Origin: Thunnus maccoyii
Taxonomy: Eukaryota > Chordata > Actinopteri > Scombriformes > Scombridae
Direction of reading: 5' to 3'
Assembly (NCBI RefSeq): GCF_910596095.1
Contig: NC_056539.1
Span: 22,063,001-22,127,000 of the forward strand
DNA length: 64,000 nucleotides
The notes beneath the pieces were generated by a model that was given only the letters and a program-made list of their open reading frames with translations, had not been told where the DNA came from and ran no database searches. This document shows positions 1 to 12,166 of this stretch, in pieces (within the stretch, counting starts at the first letter, position 1; each line of letters opens with the position of its first letter). The position numbers and the translations under genes were made by a program.

Positions 1-1
1 A

Positions 2-187
2 GGAGAGCTGCTGTCTGTCCTCAGCAGCATGGCTGACCTCAGTAATGCTATTCACTGGATGCCGCCCGGCTTCTTGTGGGCAGGACGATTCCCCAGCTGG
101 CTGGTCGGACTGATGGGCACCATCTCGTCTCTGATTGGTTTGATCCAGATGAGCGCTGGCGACAGTGAACAATCTGAAAGTGCCTAG
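2..187 (+). CDS. pex11g: Peroxisomal membrane protein 11 gamma (PEX11G), C-terminal exon, partial
   Basis: Frame 2 is open from the window edge to TAG at 185-187 and gives the last 61 residues. Recognisable PEX11-gamma C-terminal blocks are NAIHWMPPG, LWAGRFPSWLVGLMGTISS and a short polar tail ending ESA. The hydrophobic stretch around LVGLMGTISSLIGLIQM fits the last membrane segment. PEX11 proteins sit in the peroxisomal membrane and help elongate and divide peroxisomes (family knowledge). The 5' exons lie before the window, so the true start is not visible. No splice acceptor is needed within the visible part. Identity rests on remembered similarity to vertebrate PEX11G. Confidence 0.88.
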   Translation, partial: GELLSVLSSMADLSNAIHWMPPGFLWAGRFPSWLVGLMGTISSLIGLIQMSAGDSEQSESA

Positions 188-2088
188 TCTTCACCATGTT
201 TTATCATCACTGCAGGAAAGACACGTATCTGTGGAAAAAGCTGAGTGAAAGGATGTAAAGCCGGTCTGTAATATGACCAGACTGTCTGGGGAGATTCATT
301 GCAGTTTTCTAGCAAGTAAGATCCAAAAAACATATTGAATCAACATCCTATAGACTCATAATTAAATTGTAATAAGTGAATATCATCAAAGAGATTTCTT
401 CAGTTGTGAAAAAGAAGCAAAACATTTAATTTCACTGGATTTTTTACACATATTTGGAGATTTTAGTCTGTCATTAGACAGTGGAAAATGTGATTTGATG
501 ATGAGATCAATCAATTAAATTTTCATTCATTTATCCCTCTTATCTCTCAGCTACCTGTTGTAGCAACACAATCAAACAAATGTGAAATGGATTTAGAATG
601 TATGTGTCGTTATTTACAGATAAAAGCATTTAAACAGCTTATTACTGCAGTGTAGACGTTGTCAGAAAGTATTGGGCAGGTAATACCTCCTACTTTTTGT
701 TGTCTGAGACTGTTTCAGTGCAACCAAGTGTCCAAATATTTGCCTTGGACAACAGCTCCTTCCCCTGAGGGATACGCATCTCCTCAGTTGTTTTTCAACA
801 TGCAAAGTCGTCCAAGACTCAGGTCCCAGGTTTATTCTTGCAACAGCCAGTATGTGTATCAGTAGGTGCAAAGTGCAGAGAAGAGGCACAATTGTCGCTA
901 CTTGTTCAGTCAATCACCCTAGAAGGTCAGTGCACAATTAGCTAAAATAATGAACATAATGATTGTTTTTAGAAAATAAATATGTGAGGTGAATCCAAGA
1001 GGATTAAAACGACAGTGTGGATGCTTGCCTGATAATGTTGCCTTAGAAACGCACTACATGCACCTGTTTTTTAAAATCTCACATTTATTCATATACAATG
1101 AAACCTGTGAATTAATTATTATATCTCTGTGATTTTTACGAGTTGGCTGCTGCAGCAAATGAAAAAGATATTCTGTGACACTATCTTAAAGTCCAATTTT
1201 GTGTTTGTTTAAAGCATGCAATGTCCTCTAGTTACACTACAGCGACCAGTTTCTGAGGCTGATGTGGTTGTGATAACTTAGAAATTAGCTGCAGAATTAT
1301 GATTTGCATTAAAGAATCAATAGAAGAAAACTGTAGTGCAAAGTAATTTGACAACATCGGTGAGGTTTTGTATGGAAACAGACTTTGTAATTAGTCAAAT
1401 GACACAGCAGTTGCTTGAGTAATATTTGATCATGTAAAATAATGAACTTTTTAAATAAATTGTTTGTCTTTTCGTTCTCCTGATCACTTGTATCGATGTT
1501 TGATTGAGCGGGACTGGACGCTTCAACGGTGACGTTTGGGCACCGAGCAACCGTTGCGTTCACTGACTAAGGGGCAGGTCGTAATTGAGATCAGAGCCAA
1601 ATAATCAACCTCTTAAAGAGATTGAAAAAGGCTAATTACTTGTCAGAAGCCCCATTTCAGTCTGCTGCAGTAGAAGGGTCGACAACGTGCTCTTTACTCC
1701 ATCAATAATACAAGATATATCACACCAGAATTATCGATATATACATTACACATCGGATCATTAAGTTGTAAATCCTTAAATTGTTACAAGTAATTATTTC
1801 CCAAAAAGTACAAGGTGTTTTTGTGCTATATGCGCTATAAGTGTATGCTTAACTCTTGTGTAGCCCTTAGATATGTACTGTATAGCTTCAGGAAAGGAGA
1901 AAGATGGTGATCATTTGGATTACAGGAGCACTTGAACGTAGCACAAGTATAGAGTCAGCGAATAAATAAAATCTGTCGAGTCTCTACTTCAGGAGGAACA
2001 ACAAGAAAACTCTGTTTTACATCGCGACTCTTTTGAGCCTGGGATTATGTGAAATTACATAACATTTAACGGTGCCGTGGCTGTTAGT
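188..2088. other. pex11g 3' UTR, then intergenic space up to the apba3 promoter
   Basis: No exon-like open frame with splice signals is seen here. Candidate pex11g poly(A) signals are ATTAAA at 514-519 and AATAAA at 975-980. The short open frames at 659-913 on either strand have no coding character. The apba3 transcription start must lie somewhere before 2089; I see no clear TATA box. Confidence 0.5.
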
Positions 2089-2217
2089 ATGACGAATAAA
2101 ATCGAGCCAAAGTTTTGGAAAAGACTCAAATCCCGAACCACGTCAATTTATCTGTCGTGGCACCAACAGGAGTCTCTGTGTGGGCACAAAGAAAACGAGA
2201 AAGACCTAAAATATCAG
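2089..2217 (+). other. apba3: Probable 5' exon of apba3 (end defined by its donor), open as an overlapping uORF
   Basis: A good donor (CAG, then GTGAGA) ends this block at 2217. The next acceptor (CTGACAG, exon from 3624) leads straight to the apba3 start at 3637. From the ATG at 2089 the block is open for 43 codons. After splicing, that frame reads on for 10 codons and stops at 3652-3654, past the main ATG and in another frame. It therefore cannot be an N-terminal extension of the main protein. The true 5' edge is unknown. Confidence 0.5.
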
Positions 2218-3636
2218 GTGAGAGTTCCTCTTTTTACTTAACCCGGCGTGTTTAAATACACAAATACATATTATATCAATGAGCTGCTCTTAGGGGGTTG
2301 AGTTTTTTACTAGCTTACTAGTTAGCTTTAGGCTACTTGGACAGCTAACTTCAGTTAGCAACTCATCTGTTTTTGACTCGCAGTGTAGAAATTGTACTCA
2401 GGAATTTTGAGTTTTGGGGGATTTACAGTTAGTTTTCTTCTCTGTCAGCCCTGTAGCGTTAGTCCCACTGCTTTCTGTTTTGGTTGTAAGAAGACTTCTG
2501 TGTCAATTCCAGTTTCCATTAATATTTGGTGAATTTAAAGCTTTCCTGATCATCTCACAGCATGTAGAAAAGTTGCACCTTTTTCTGAATAACGGTAACT
2601 TTCTTTCAAACCGTTAATGTTCACTAATTTATTTCAACCTATGTGCTCATCTGTCAACTGTATATCAAATAGGCCTAATTGATTATCAGGATTCCTCTTC
2701 TCGTTAGTAACGTTACATGTTATACGTATGTGTGGTAATCTAATTCATTTACTTTTTGTTTCTGAAACGTAATATATTTGCTAAGCATGTTTTTAGTAAA
2801 GTTTGTGGAAATCGTTTATTCTGAAAGTGTTTTTGGTCTGAGAGAAACGGACTTAAATTTCAATGTGTTAAAGTAACTGTTAAGGAGAAATGACAATAAA
2901 GAAATCTTGAATCTTGAATATTAGTGCGTCCTGAAAAGCGCTGTGAACCAGTTTCAAACCGACATTTATTAAAAATGCTGCACTGCCCGGTGGATAATTT
3001 AACTTATATCCGGGCTTAACCAGAAGACCTGTTAGATAGGCCTAATTCACGTTTTTCGAAAACACCACTGCATTTATCAAAAAGAATAGCACCAAAAAAT
3101 TGCAGATTTTTACATTTTCTTGTTACAGCGTTATCCAAGCCACCTGGTTTTCCTCCTGTCAACTGTATGTAGGATACATTCATGTACATGTAATGGAAAC
3201 AGAATGACTTGGATCAAAAATTGCTTTCATAGGTAAAATAGGTGTTATATTGGGATGTGTATGATGGTTACCCATCGCACACATGTTGTCAGTGAACTTT
3301 GAGCTTCAGGCTGCTGCTTCTATCTTGATGGTCATGGGTCCATGAGGACAAGAGGGTCTATTTACTTCACATATTACTGGCTTAACCGATGCAGCCGTGT
3401 CTAGTCTACCAGCAATGAACACATGACATAAAACAGCCTTTAGTTAAACTGACAGCTCTCTTTACATCAGTATGACTGATTTTTTTTTTCGATTCTTTGT
3501 TTCAGTGCTATTCAGATAGTTGGAAATCTAGTGAACCAAATTCCTGATGGCCTTAAATGAAAGTCTCCTGCATTGTGACTTCAGCCAGGAATCAACACAG
3601 TAATGCCAGTTTTCATCTGACAGGCTTTCTTACAAA

Positions 3637-6600
3637 ATGGACTTGAACTCTGCTGATCAGTCAGCTCCTGCACCCTCAGACACCCAGTGCTCTGCCTCTG
3701 TCTCTCTTGATGAGGCCTCTGGGGTTGTCGAGGTCAACAGGCGGACTGTGGCAGGTTCAGTTGTGGAGGATCTGGACTCTTACAACCCGATTGAGCCTCC
3801 TCCATTAGACTGGAAGTCTGACTCCTCCAGTGAAGTGGGCTCAGCAGACGATCTAGATGACCCCGACTTCCATCCCACTGTTGACGATCTGGACAAGGCG
3901 AGTCCAGGTGAGCCGGTGTTAGTATCTTTGGACGGGAATGCCACTGTGGCTGCACTTGACATGAACCAGCAGGAGCTTGTGGGAAGTAACACAGAGCTAG
4001 TCCAGGATCCTGAGGTGGAAGTGGAGGAAGAGGATGAAGCAGTTGAGGAACAGGAAGGAGGGAGTGTTGAGGACTTGGAAGGAGGTAGGGAATACCAGGA
4101 GGAGATAACATGTAGGGATGTGGAGAATATACTTACTGAAGAGGAGATTGCTAACAGGAGATCAGGTGATGAAGACCACACCCGTATCCACACCCTGCTC
4201 AGCCAGCTCCAGCTGATGGGGGAAGAGCCTCATCCCAGCTGCAGGACGCCACCGTGCCTTTCCCAGCATCAGTACTCCAGCCTGTCTGATATGCAGGCAT
4301 GTTCTCCCTCCCTGTTAGCAGACGACAGCTCTGAAACTACAGGGTTGTTGTTCTCTGAAAGCCACCAGCGAGACCTGCTGGGACTTCTGCAGTGCACAGA
4401 AATCACCTCTCCACCCCGTCCCACCTGCCTGCCCCACAGAGGGGAGGTGGACGCTGTTGTGTCGGTTTCCTACAACCAGGAGGACGCGCAGAGGTTCTGG
4501 GGGCATTATGGGAACGGTCAGCAGCAGCGGAACAGGGACGACTCCCTCAACTCCCTGCCTGACGATGAGTATCCTGAGCCAGTGTGGATGAAGCTAGGGG
4601 AAGAGCCTCCAGAGGAAGAAGCTGCTGCAGAGAGCGAGCAGGTAGGATGAGATATTATCATCAGCTAAAAGAAGAATGAACTGTTAACACATAATTATCT
4701 ACATTTGAATTAGTTTTAGTTTAACTCTTTACAGAAGGCCCTAAATTTGATGTAACTTACAACTTTCAAACTACTTTTTCTCACTACATCTACTGTAACT
4801 ATCTCTAGTTTTTGTTCTGAATGAAACTAGCAATTATTTTCAGTTTAGTTTGCTTTTATTGTTTAAATCAATTAATGATTTAGTTTACAAAATATCAAAT
4901 TTTATGACAAACGATCATCAGAAGTTATTAGAGCCTAATGTAACTCAAAGATTGCTTTGTGTTTGTATTTGTGAAGCAAAGGTTGCAGCTTCTTTTGGTG
5001 TTTTAATTACTAAATTAATTGATTATCATAATTAATCTTTTAAATTTATGTACATGATAATTCATTAATTTCTGTCTTTGCAGCGTGCTGCTGACCATCC
5101 ATCATATAAAGACGGTAAGTCACTGCAATGTGCGTCTTTTCTCATTGGAAATTAAAATCAGTGGAAAATGATCAATGATATAAAATGTTAAATATCTCAC
5201 TGACAATAGAAAGAAAAGAGGTTGTGTGATTTTATATGTTAATGTGTGTTACTGTACTTTTTAGTGCCTGGTCCGTGTGACCCTGAAGACCTGTTAGAAG
5301 GAGTGATATTTGGTGCCAAGTACCTGGGCTCCACCCAGATCAAATCGGAGAAGAACCCGTCTACGAACGCCCGTATGACCCAGGCTCAGGAGGCTGTGGA
5401 CCGCATAAAGGTAAACTTCAGTATGAGATGCACCAAAATCATCAGCAGTGTAGATTTTTATTTTACCCTAAAACTACCATTATGGAATCAAAATCATATT
5501 TTAATGTACTCATGTCAGTAGTGTAATAGAAATCAAATGGTTCCTCTGATATTGATCCATATTGGTAATAGGTGCAGCACTGGTACAGTCATTGTAACTG
5601 TGTTTGTTTTAGGCTCCAGAAGGTGAGTCGCAGCCAATGACAGAAGTTGATCTGTTCATCTCCACCCAGCGGATCAAAGTGCTCACTGCTGACACACAGG
5701 TATGTTTTTCTAGCGACTTACAAAAAGTCATGTGACCTCATACTACCCTGTAGTGTTGAGTTTCTTTACCTCTTTTGTTTTGACCACTTCCTTGACCACT
5801 TCTCTTCACTGTGTTATGTTTTTTTTGTAGCACTTTCAGATTTGCTCTCAGCTGCTATGAACAGCTTTAGAGTCCAAATCATTGAGGATCAATAATGTTA
5901 AGCATAAATGTATTAACGTCATCTTACTTCACCCAAAATTACATACAATAAATACATATTCACTGTGGTCTCAGATTTAAGAAGCTGGAACCAGTAAATA
6001 TTCAGCAGTTTTGCTTGAAAGATCACTAAAACAATTAATTGATTATCAAAGTAGTTGGTGATTAATTTTCCCTCCATTAACCATAGCAGCTCAATTGCCA
6101 GTGTGTGTTGTTAGTTTGTTATTTTTCCTTGAACCAAGACATTGAACTGCTACACACTTTATCATCATCAGCATCAGCTAAATGCTGGAAATTTAAATGT
6201 AGGTTTGATTTTTTCATTAAAAATGTAAAGTTAACTTTTATTTTATAGCTTAAAGCATTGCACTTGTTAGTTTTCTTCTTTGAGCTGAGCTGCCCTGCAG
6301 GAATCCTTAATATAGAATTGGATGATGTTTTAATATTAGAGCTCAGCTGTAGTGTTGCAGTAATAGCAGAGTTTCCGTCACTGTGTGGTTGAGTTGGCAG
6401 GAGAGTAAAACTGGGTCATCTACAGCCAGCTCCCTCTTTGCATGGCCGGTTGCTCCTCACTGCAACATACTTATGGATATAAAGATAATCACAGTGTTTG
6501 CGGGTTCATTATTACTATTGATTTCACTCCTTCTCATATCAGCATCTTGCCATCTGCGACTATAACTTGCATCTGAAGAGAAAATGATGTTGGTCAAAGT

Positions 6601-9600
6601 AATTTAGTACAAATTTGTGAGCATTTTTGGTTGTTCAAGGATTCTCTGACTCTCACAACTAATTCACACAGTCACAAGTTCATGTTTGTCTTCTCAATTA
6701 AATTTTCTGTCAACTGCTTTCGGGCAGTCATTCATTTGACATTTGAGTGTCCTTGCATGTCTTGCATGTTTGGAAGTGGTCCCTGCTTGCAAATACAGTA
6801 CCAAGTAATAACGACGTAACTAACAAAAAGAAAAAAATAAAGGTGCGGCATTACTCATTTAAATGTATTACGGCAAGTTTCAAGTCTCAGCAAGTTGAAG
6901 TGAACACCAGACCTTCTTTTCTTAATGTTTGCATCATAATTAACCCTCTCATGTCTCGTTTCCACTCAGGAGGCCATGATGGATCACGCTCTGCAGATGA
7001 TCTCTTACATTGCAGACATTGGCCAAATCGTCGTCTTGATGGCACGAAGGAAGCGTAAAGGGCAGGATGCCGACCCGTCCTCTGACTCTTCCTCTTCGTC
7101 CTCGGGGCCTCAGAAGAAGTGCTTAATGATCTGCCACGTCTTCTCCTCTGAGGATGTGAGTTAGCGATTGGATAGACATGGCAGCGCTTAGATTTTATAC
7201 CATGTTCACATGTTGCAGGAAGGTCAAATTAATTTAGCTTAAGTAAATTTCTTTGCTACAAATTGGAGTCTGTCTAGACAAGATCTAATATTTTGAACCC
7301 TTGACTCCAGCAGCTACTGAGGTCAGACAGTTTAAAAAAGTGTTTCCTTTCATGAGCTTCATAGTGGCGACAACTTGATAGTTTCAATTCATCTGTAGTC
7401 TTGAGCCTTGAACTGTATAACTCATGACATTGGGCAAACATGGTGGCAATTTAAGGTAATATTAAGGTTTCTCTTGTGTCCCACTATGTTGCGTTTGCCT
7501 CTGATTAAATGTGCTGCTTTCTGCCGGACAACATTTTCAGCTTCAGCGTGGCCTGGTTTCCTTCCTCTAGACAGCCACTGAGTTCTCCTGAATTAAAAAT
7601 GGTCTGGCTGTCGTCCCAGTTCCCCACAGTTGGCAACACTGAAAAGGAGGAGGAAGAGTTTCTTTTAGAAACTAATTAGCTGCGGGATTCTGAAGGCCAT
7701 GAGGCCACTGCTTCTGTTGCTAGTTTTTTCCTAACTGAACTCATTTAGTATGAAGTTTTATTGGTGTTAGGAAGGTGAAAGTAACAAATAATGGAGCACC
7801 TGTGTACAGGAAAATAGGGAACTTTTTCCTACTCTCCATTTTTTGTTGATATTTCAGTTTCAGGGTTTATCTTTTGGAAAATATCTCTGTATTTGCTTCA
7901 GTTTGTTCACGTTAAAATGGAAGGTAAATAAAAGAAAGCAGTTTGTCATTAAAGAAGAATATTTCTTGAAAAAATCCTTTAGGAAACTTACTGTGTACAT
8001 TTCACATCTTCTTAAGAAATGATGTAACTACAATGTTGAAACATGAGTGTTTTCTCTCCTTCCAGGCTCAGATCATAGCCCAGGCTATCGGTCAGGCATT
8101 CGGAGTGGCCTACCAGCAGTTCCTTCAGGCCAACGGCATTAAGGCCAGTGATCTGAGGCCTGGCGAGTACAGCAACTACCTGGAAAGTCAGGAGCTCTAC
8201 AATGGAGACTTGGCCCACTTCTCTGACACTCAGAACCTCCGAGACGTAAGCAGATTGATTGTGGCTACATGCTTCAACACAAACTGCAGTTTATCATTCA
8301 CACAGACCTGTTCATTGTCATTTATTGCACAAGGTGGCCTTTAACAAGAGGTCTAGTAATGAAGATGTGACAGTGATATTTATATAAGAATATGAACAGA
8401 ATCAAGTTTCCAAAAAGGCATAAAACATCTTAAAATACATTATGGAACTGAATATCATTTCTTATCTGTCATCTGTTCTGAGGTCGATGTGGCTTTATAC
8501 AACCATAATCTACCATTTAAGTATCGAGTAAATGTATTCCAGTCATGATTCAGTTTCACGGAAAATATCAAAACTTTTCATACAACTCCTGCAACATTTC
8601 ACTTCTCCACTGTCCACCTGTCTGCTGAGTATGTTCTTGTTCATATTTTGCCAGTAACTAGAGGACAGCTGGGGGTAATGTTCATAATAATATACACTAA
8701 AGGGACATTTTTTTTAACTTATCTTTACTCCAAATAACACAGTATAATATAATGAATGCAAGTGAAATGAGCACGAACGCCCACAAAGATACAAAGTGCC
8801 CCACTGCCCCTCCTTCTGTACCATCGCAGGGGAAAAATGCAGCTCAACAGTTGGATAACAACCATTGTTCTTCTGAGCTTTCTTCCTCCTGAATCAAATG
8901 AATAGCTTGGTTAACTCTCTAAATGAAGCAAACATCATAGACATAGTATTTCATGCGAACAGTGGATTTGACTAAGAAAGAGACAGACAAAATATTTACA
9001 GTAAGAACAATATACACCAGATAAACTGACACATTTTAAGAAATATTTATACGTTTTTCTACCAGAGAGGTAAGAAAAGTGTGCAGATTTACTAAAAAAG
9101 TTGCTAAACTGGCTGATATGGATAGAAACAGCGTGCAGTAATTACCATTTGTGCAAATAATTATGTTAAATATAAATATATACACAATATATACACAATC
9201 TGTGAAACAGATTAAAGGTATGAGGTGTAACACATACTGATTACAGTATATGTAACATTACAAATGAGTTCATAGATTATTATATGTGCATATTACAACT
9301 TTATGTTTGTGTCTTCTATGAGATTTCTGCTGTTTAAAAAAAAAAAAAAAAAAACTCTTTTACAAAACAAATGCAAGCATAGTTAAAATTAATCCCTTTC
9401 ATAACCTTCAAATGTAGATAATTGTAGTGAAATCATTGGTTAACCGAATGAAAACGCCTTAACTGCTGTGTGTCTGTGGTTCAGGTAGCCATCACCAAGG
9501 CTCCTGGAGATATTTTGGGGCTGGCAGTGGTGGAGTCGGGCTGGGGCTCCATCCTGCCCACCGTGGTGGTGGCCAACCTCCTTCACGGAGGCCCTGCTGA

Positions 9601-10955
9601 GCGCTGTGGCGAGCTCAGCATCGGTGACCGCATCATGTCCGTCAACGGCACCAGCTTGGTGGGTCTGCCCATCACCACCTGCCAGAACATCATACGGGTA
9701 AGAAGGAAAGACGAGGCACTAAAAACATCTGTAAACTGCCTACAAGTTACATTTACTGTACAGTTCAATGAGCCTGTTTTCTTCAGCTGTACTGTCCTCA
9801 GGATGCACTAGATGGCACTGTGTTTCCATGCAGTACCAGTGTACTAGCGTTGATTTGATAGTGTATTCAGAGTATTGATTTGGTTTTTGAAAGCCAGTAT
9901 CCGTATTCATCCACTGAAGTTGTATATAGAAAATATTTGGTGCTGATATTCAATATTTCAAATGTTAAAGCATTTGTTAGAGTTTTAAAAGTCTTCCCTC
10001 TGTCAAAGTGGAAAAGCCTTTGAAACATTCTTACCTGTGGTGGACAAAATATCAAATACACCTGAACATTATAATGCACTGTAATACATTCTGCCATTGT
10101 GAAGCATATAGTGTTTTATTGTACTCTGCAAAGAGATTAATATTTTATGTCAGGTATATTAAAGTGGTTCTATTTAGCTGTGTTCAGAGTGTAAAGTCTT
10201 AAATGATAAAAGAAAACAAGGCTCAAAACCACCAAACACTGACGATATATCAATTAAATACTCCAGCCAGAACTTGTCGCTGATATTCACATTTTGTTTT
10301 TATCTCAGGACTTGAAAAACCAAAAGTATGTCAAGCTCAGCATTGTCCACTGCCCTCCGGTCACCATGGCGATTATCAGGAGACCAGATCCCAAGTTTCA
10401 GCTGGGCTTCAGTGTGGAGGACGGCATCGTAAGTCAATATTATCTCAATAAAAGGTCATTTAAAAGCTTAAAAAGTTCTTAACCTTGGGAACAGTACAAA
10501 ATAATCTTAACTCAAAATCCATCTACTATCTTAATCCAGAGCTTTCAAACACATTTAATGCATCCCTTGGTCTTGAAATTAAAATGTTCCTCCTTTCTTT
10601 TTCCGCTGCAGATCTGCAGTCTGATGCGAGGCGGTATAGCGGAGAGAGGAGGCATCCGTGTCGGGCACCGCATCATTGAAATCAACGGGCAGAGTGTGGT
10701 CGCCACGCCGCATAACAAGATCATCCAGATCCTGACTAATGCAGTCGGAGAGGTGAGAGGGGATGAATATAGAAATAAATATAGAAATAGAAATATAGAA
10801 ACTGCTATTTTTTTGGTTATTTTTACATTTTTGAATGGGATCACATTGTCACAGTTATAATTTTGTTTTTACTCTCTTGGCAGATTCACTTGAAGACCAT
10901 GCCAGCTTCAACATATCGGCTCTTAACGGGACAAGAGCAGCCAGTGTTTCTTTGA
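3637..10955 (+). CDS. apba3: Amyloid beta precursor protein-binding family A member 3 (APBA3, Mint3, X11-gamma)
   Basis: Ten coding exons with matching phases: 3637-4641, 5084-5114, 5265-5410, 5613-5699, 6970-7155, 8066-8245, 9485-9697, 10309-10428, 10612-10752, 10884-10955. They give 726 aa (human about 575; the acidic, divergent N-terminus is longer here). The start ATG has A at -3 and G at +4. Residues about 350-530 form the PTB domain that binds NPxY-type tails such as APP ([30 protein letters not shown]). Two PDZ domains follow, about 547-625 ([17 protein letters not shown]) and 633-712 ([18 protein letters not shown]). The C-terminus [11 protein letters not shown] has the final Leu of APBA3 rather than the Ile of APBA1/2, and no Munc18- or CASK-binding regions are seen. 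Role: cytosolic/Golgi adaptor for APP traffic; in mammals it also inhibits FIH-1. A Ser-rich loop (about residues 457-466) interrupts the PTB domain. Confidence 0.92.
5960..6097. mobile_element. Fragment of a TAGGGCTGCAA-type hAT-like MITE (3' half)
   Basis: In apba3 intron 4, the block with TTTAAGAAGCTGGAACCAG, AATTAATTGATTATCAAAG and a degenerate AGCAGCTC end matches the 3' half of the MITE family also found at 43055, 53152 and 53366. No matching 5' half or target duplication is visible, so it is an old fragment. Confidence 0.55.
9805..9818 (+). promoter_or_regulatory. Candidate CTCF site, one mismatch
   Basis: GCACTAGATGGCAC matches the core CTCF consensus CCASYAGRKGGCRS at 13 of 14 positions (first base differs). 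It lies in apba3 intron 7. Sequence match only. Confidence 0.3.
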
Positions 10956-11880
10956 GCACTTCCTCCTTCATCCAGGACAAAAACAGTGTTCAAACCACAT
11001 GAACTTTTGCCAAACTCACTAAATATTATGCAACTGATCATACAGCATATCATAAGCTGTTGTCACATCACTGAATACTGCAAATTAGTCTAGCTATATA
11101 TTTTTAAGATAAAGTAAAGTACATTGAATTATTGTGAAAACATGTTTTAAAGTGACAGGGATAGATGTTAGCTCTCAATTTATATTTATCAGATATTTAA
11201 CAACGCAGGCGGTAGCTGAGATGCAATAATGCATAAACGCAATATTTTTTGACTTCACTAACTTTCATGGTGGTGAACGGTGTTGAGTATATTGTACTTC
11301 TGATGGGTTTTTGGTCTTCCAGCCTGCTGTGGGCTGCCAATGTGCCTGAACTGAAGTGCTTATGGGGGAAACCTTATTGAATCAGGACAAAGGGTCTGTG
11401 TATTTCATTGTGATATACTTCCTGTCCCTCACGTATATGTGCATGTCAACGAGTGTCAGTCACAAGCTTCAAAGACTTTTTAGTGCAGCGCTGTGGTTCA
11501 TTCATACACCGCTTCCCTGGCTGTACCTGACAGGAAGCAGATATGCACATTTAAAGATAACTGCCTTATTTGATAGAGAGATAAGTATATTTTTAAGAAT
11601 TTGCTGTTTTGGATGTTCATTAAAATGGTCTGTAAGATATCTTTTGGATGTTATTTATTGAGAGTCAGTGGTTGATTAATACATTTCACATGCAAATTTG
11701 CTTTTTGTATTTGTTTCTTATAAGTACTGCTGAGTTAGAGCTATTGAATCTTTTAATGAGTAATAATGCAATAATTGTAAATGCAGTGGCATAAATTAAC
11801 ATTGCTAATACTTTTTTAATCAGCTAAAAATAAAATATGTATAATTTGCTGCTTGTACTAATAAAATAATGCCTTTTATT
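10956..11880 (+). other. apba3: apba3 3' UTR
   Basis: The A/T-rich sequence after the apba3 stop runs to two AATAAA hexamers, at 11829-11834 and 11860-11865. No other coding signal is seen. The second signal is only about 70 bp from the first CCAAT box of the next promoter. Confidence 0.6.
11829..11865 (+). terminator. apba3: apba3 poly(A) signals (two AATAAA)
   Basis: Canonical AATAAA hexamers at 11829 and 11860, followed by T/G-containing sequence. They are the only paired signals between the apba3 stop and the abca7 promoter. Confidence 0.6.
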
Positions 11881-11935
11881 CACGCTTGAAAATCATAATA
11901 CAGTTTTTATCTATAACGCTGCTGTCAATGCCTGG

Positions 11936-12050
11936 CCAATCAGTTGTCTCCAATTCCCAAAACATTGACGACGACCAATTAGAATCTCTACTGGGTTCTA
12001 TGATCCGCCCCATAAAGTACGGTAGCCAATTATCGTCGGCTATGGGCGGG
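11936..12050 (+). promoter_or_regulatory. abca7: abca7 promoter with a CCAAT cluster and GC box
   Basis: Four CCAAT pentamers lie within 95 bp (11936-11940, 11950-11954, 11975-11979, 12026-12030), followed by GGGCGGG at 12044-12050. CCGCCCC on the + strand near 12005 is a second GC box in the opposite orientation. This pattern is typical of NF-Y/Sp1-driven TATA-less promoters. It sits just before a probable non-coding first exon. Confidence 0.6.
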
Positions 12051-12166
12051 ACTTTCTTCATCTTCCATCTGCTGTCACAAACGAAATGTAGAGTCAATGA
12101 CAAGCGACCGGCCGTTGGTGTGTCCGAATCAGTGAGGGGAGACTTTATCACCCAAAATACAGAAAG
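12051..12166 (+). other. abca7: Probable non-coding first exon of abca7 (5' edge unknown)
   Basis: The segment ends at a plausible donor, GAAAG then GTAATA, at 12166. ABCA1/ABCA7 genes have a non-coding exon 1 and a 66-nt first coding segment, as here. It contains ATG codons followed by early stops, so it would be untranslated leader. Confidence 0.45.

Noticed and set aside
659..913. Short open frames on both strands after pex11g
   Set aside because: Under 85 codons, no splice signals, no family resemblance, A/T-rich context.
2880..2921. Possible LINE 3' tail (AATAAAGAAATCTTGAATCTTG)
   Set aside because: Resembles some LINE tails, but no coding remnant is found upstream; too short to support.
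3734..4193. Long minus-strand open frames opposite apba3 exon 1 (125 and 137 codons)
   Set aside because: Mirror frames of a GC-rich coding exon; no splice sites, no recognisable domains, while the plus strand is clearly coding.
3637..10955. Calling this gene apba1 or apba2
   Set aside because: No long N-terminal Munc18/CASK-binding region, PDZ wording closest to APBA3, and the protein ends in Leu rather than Ile.
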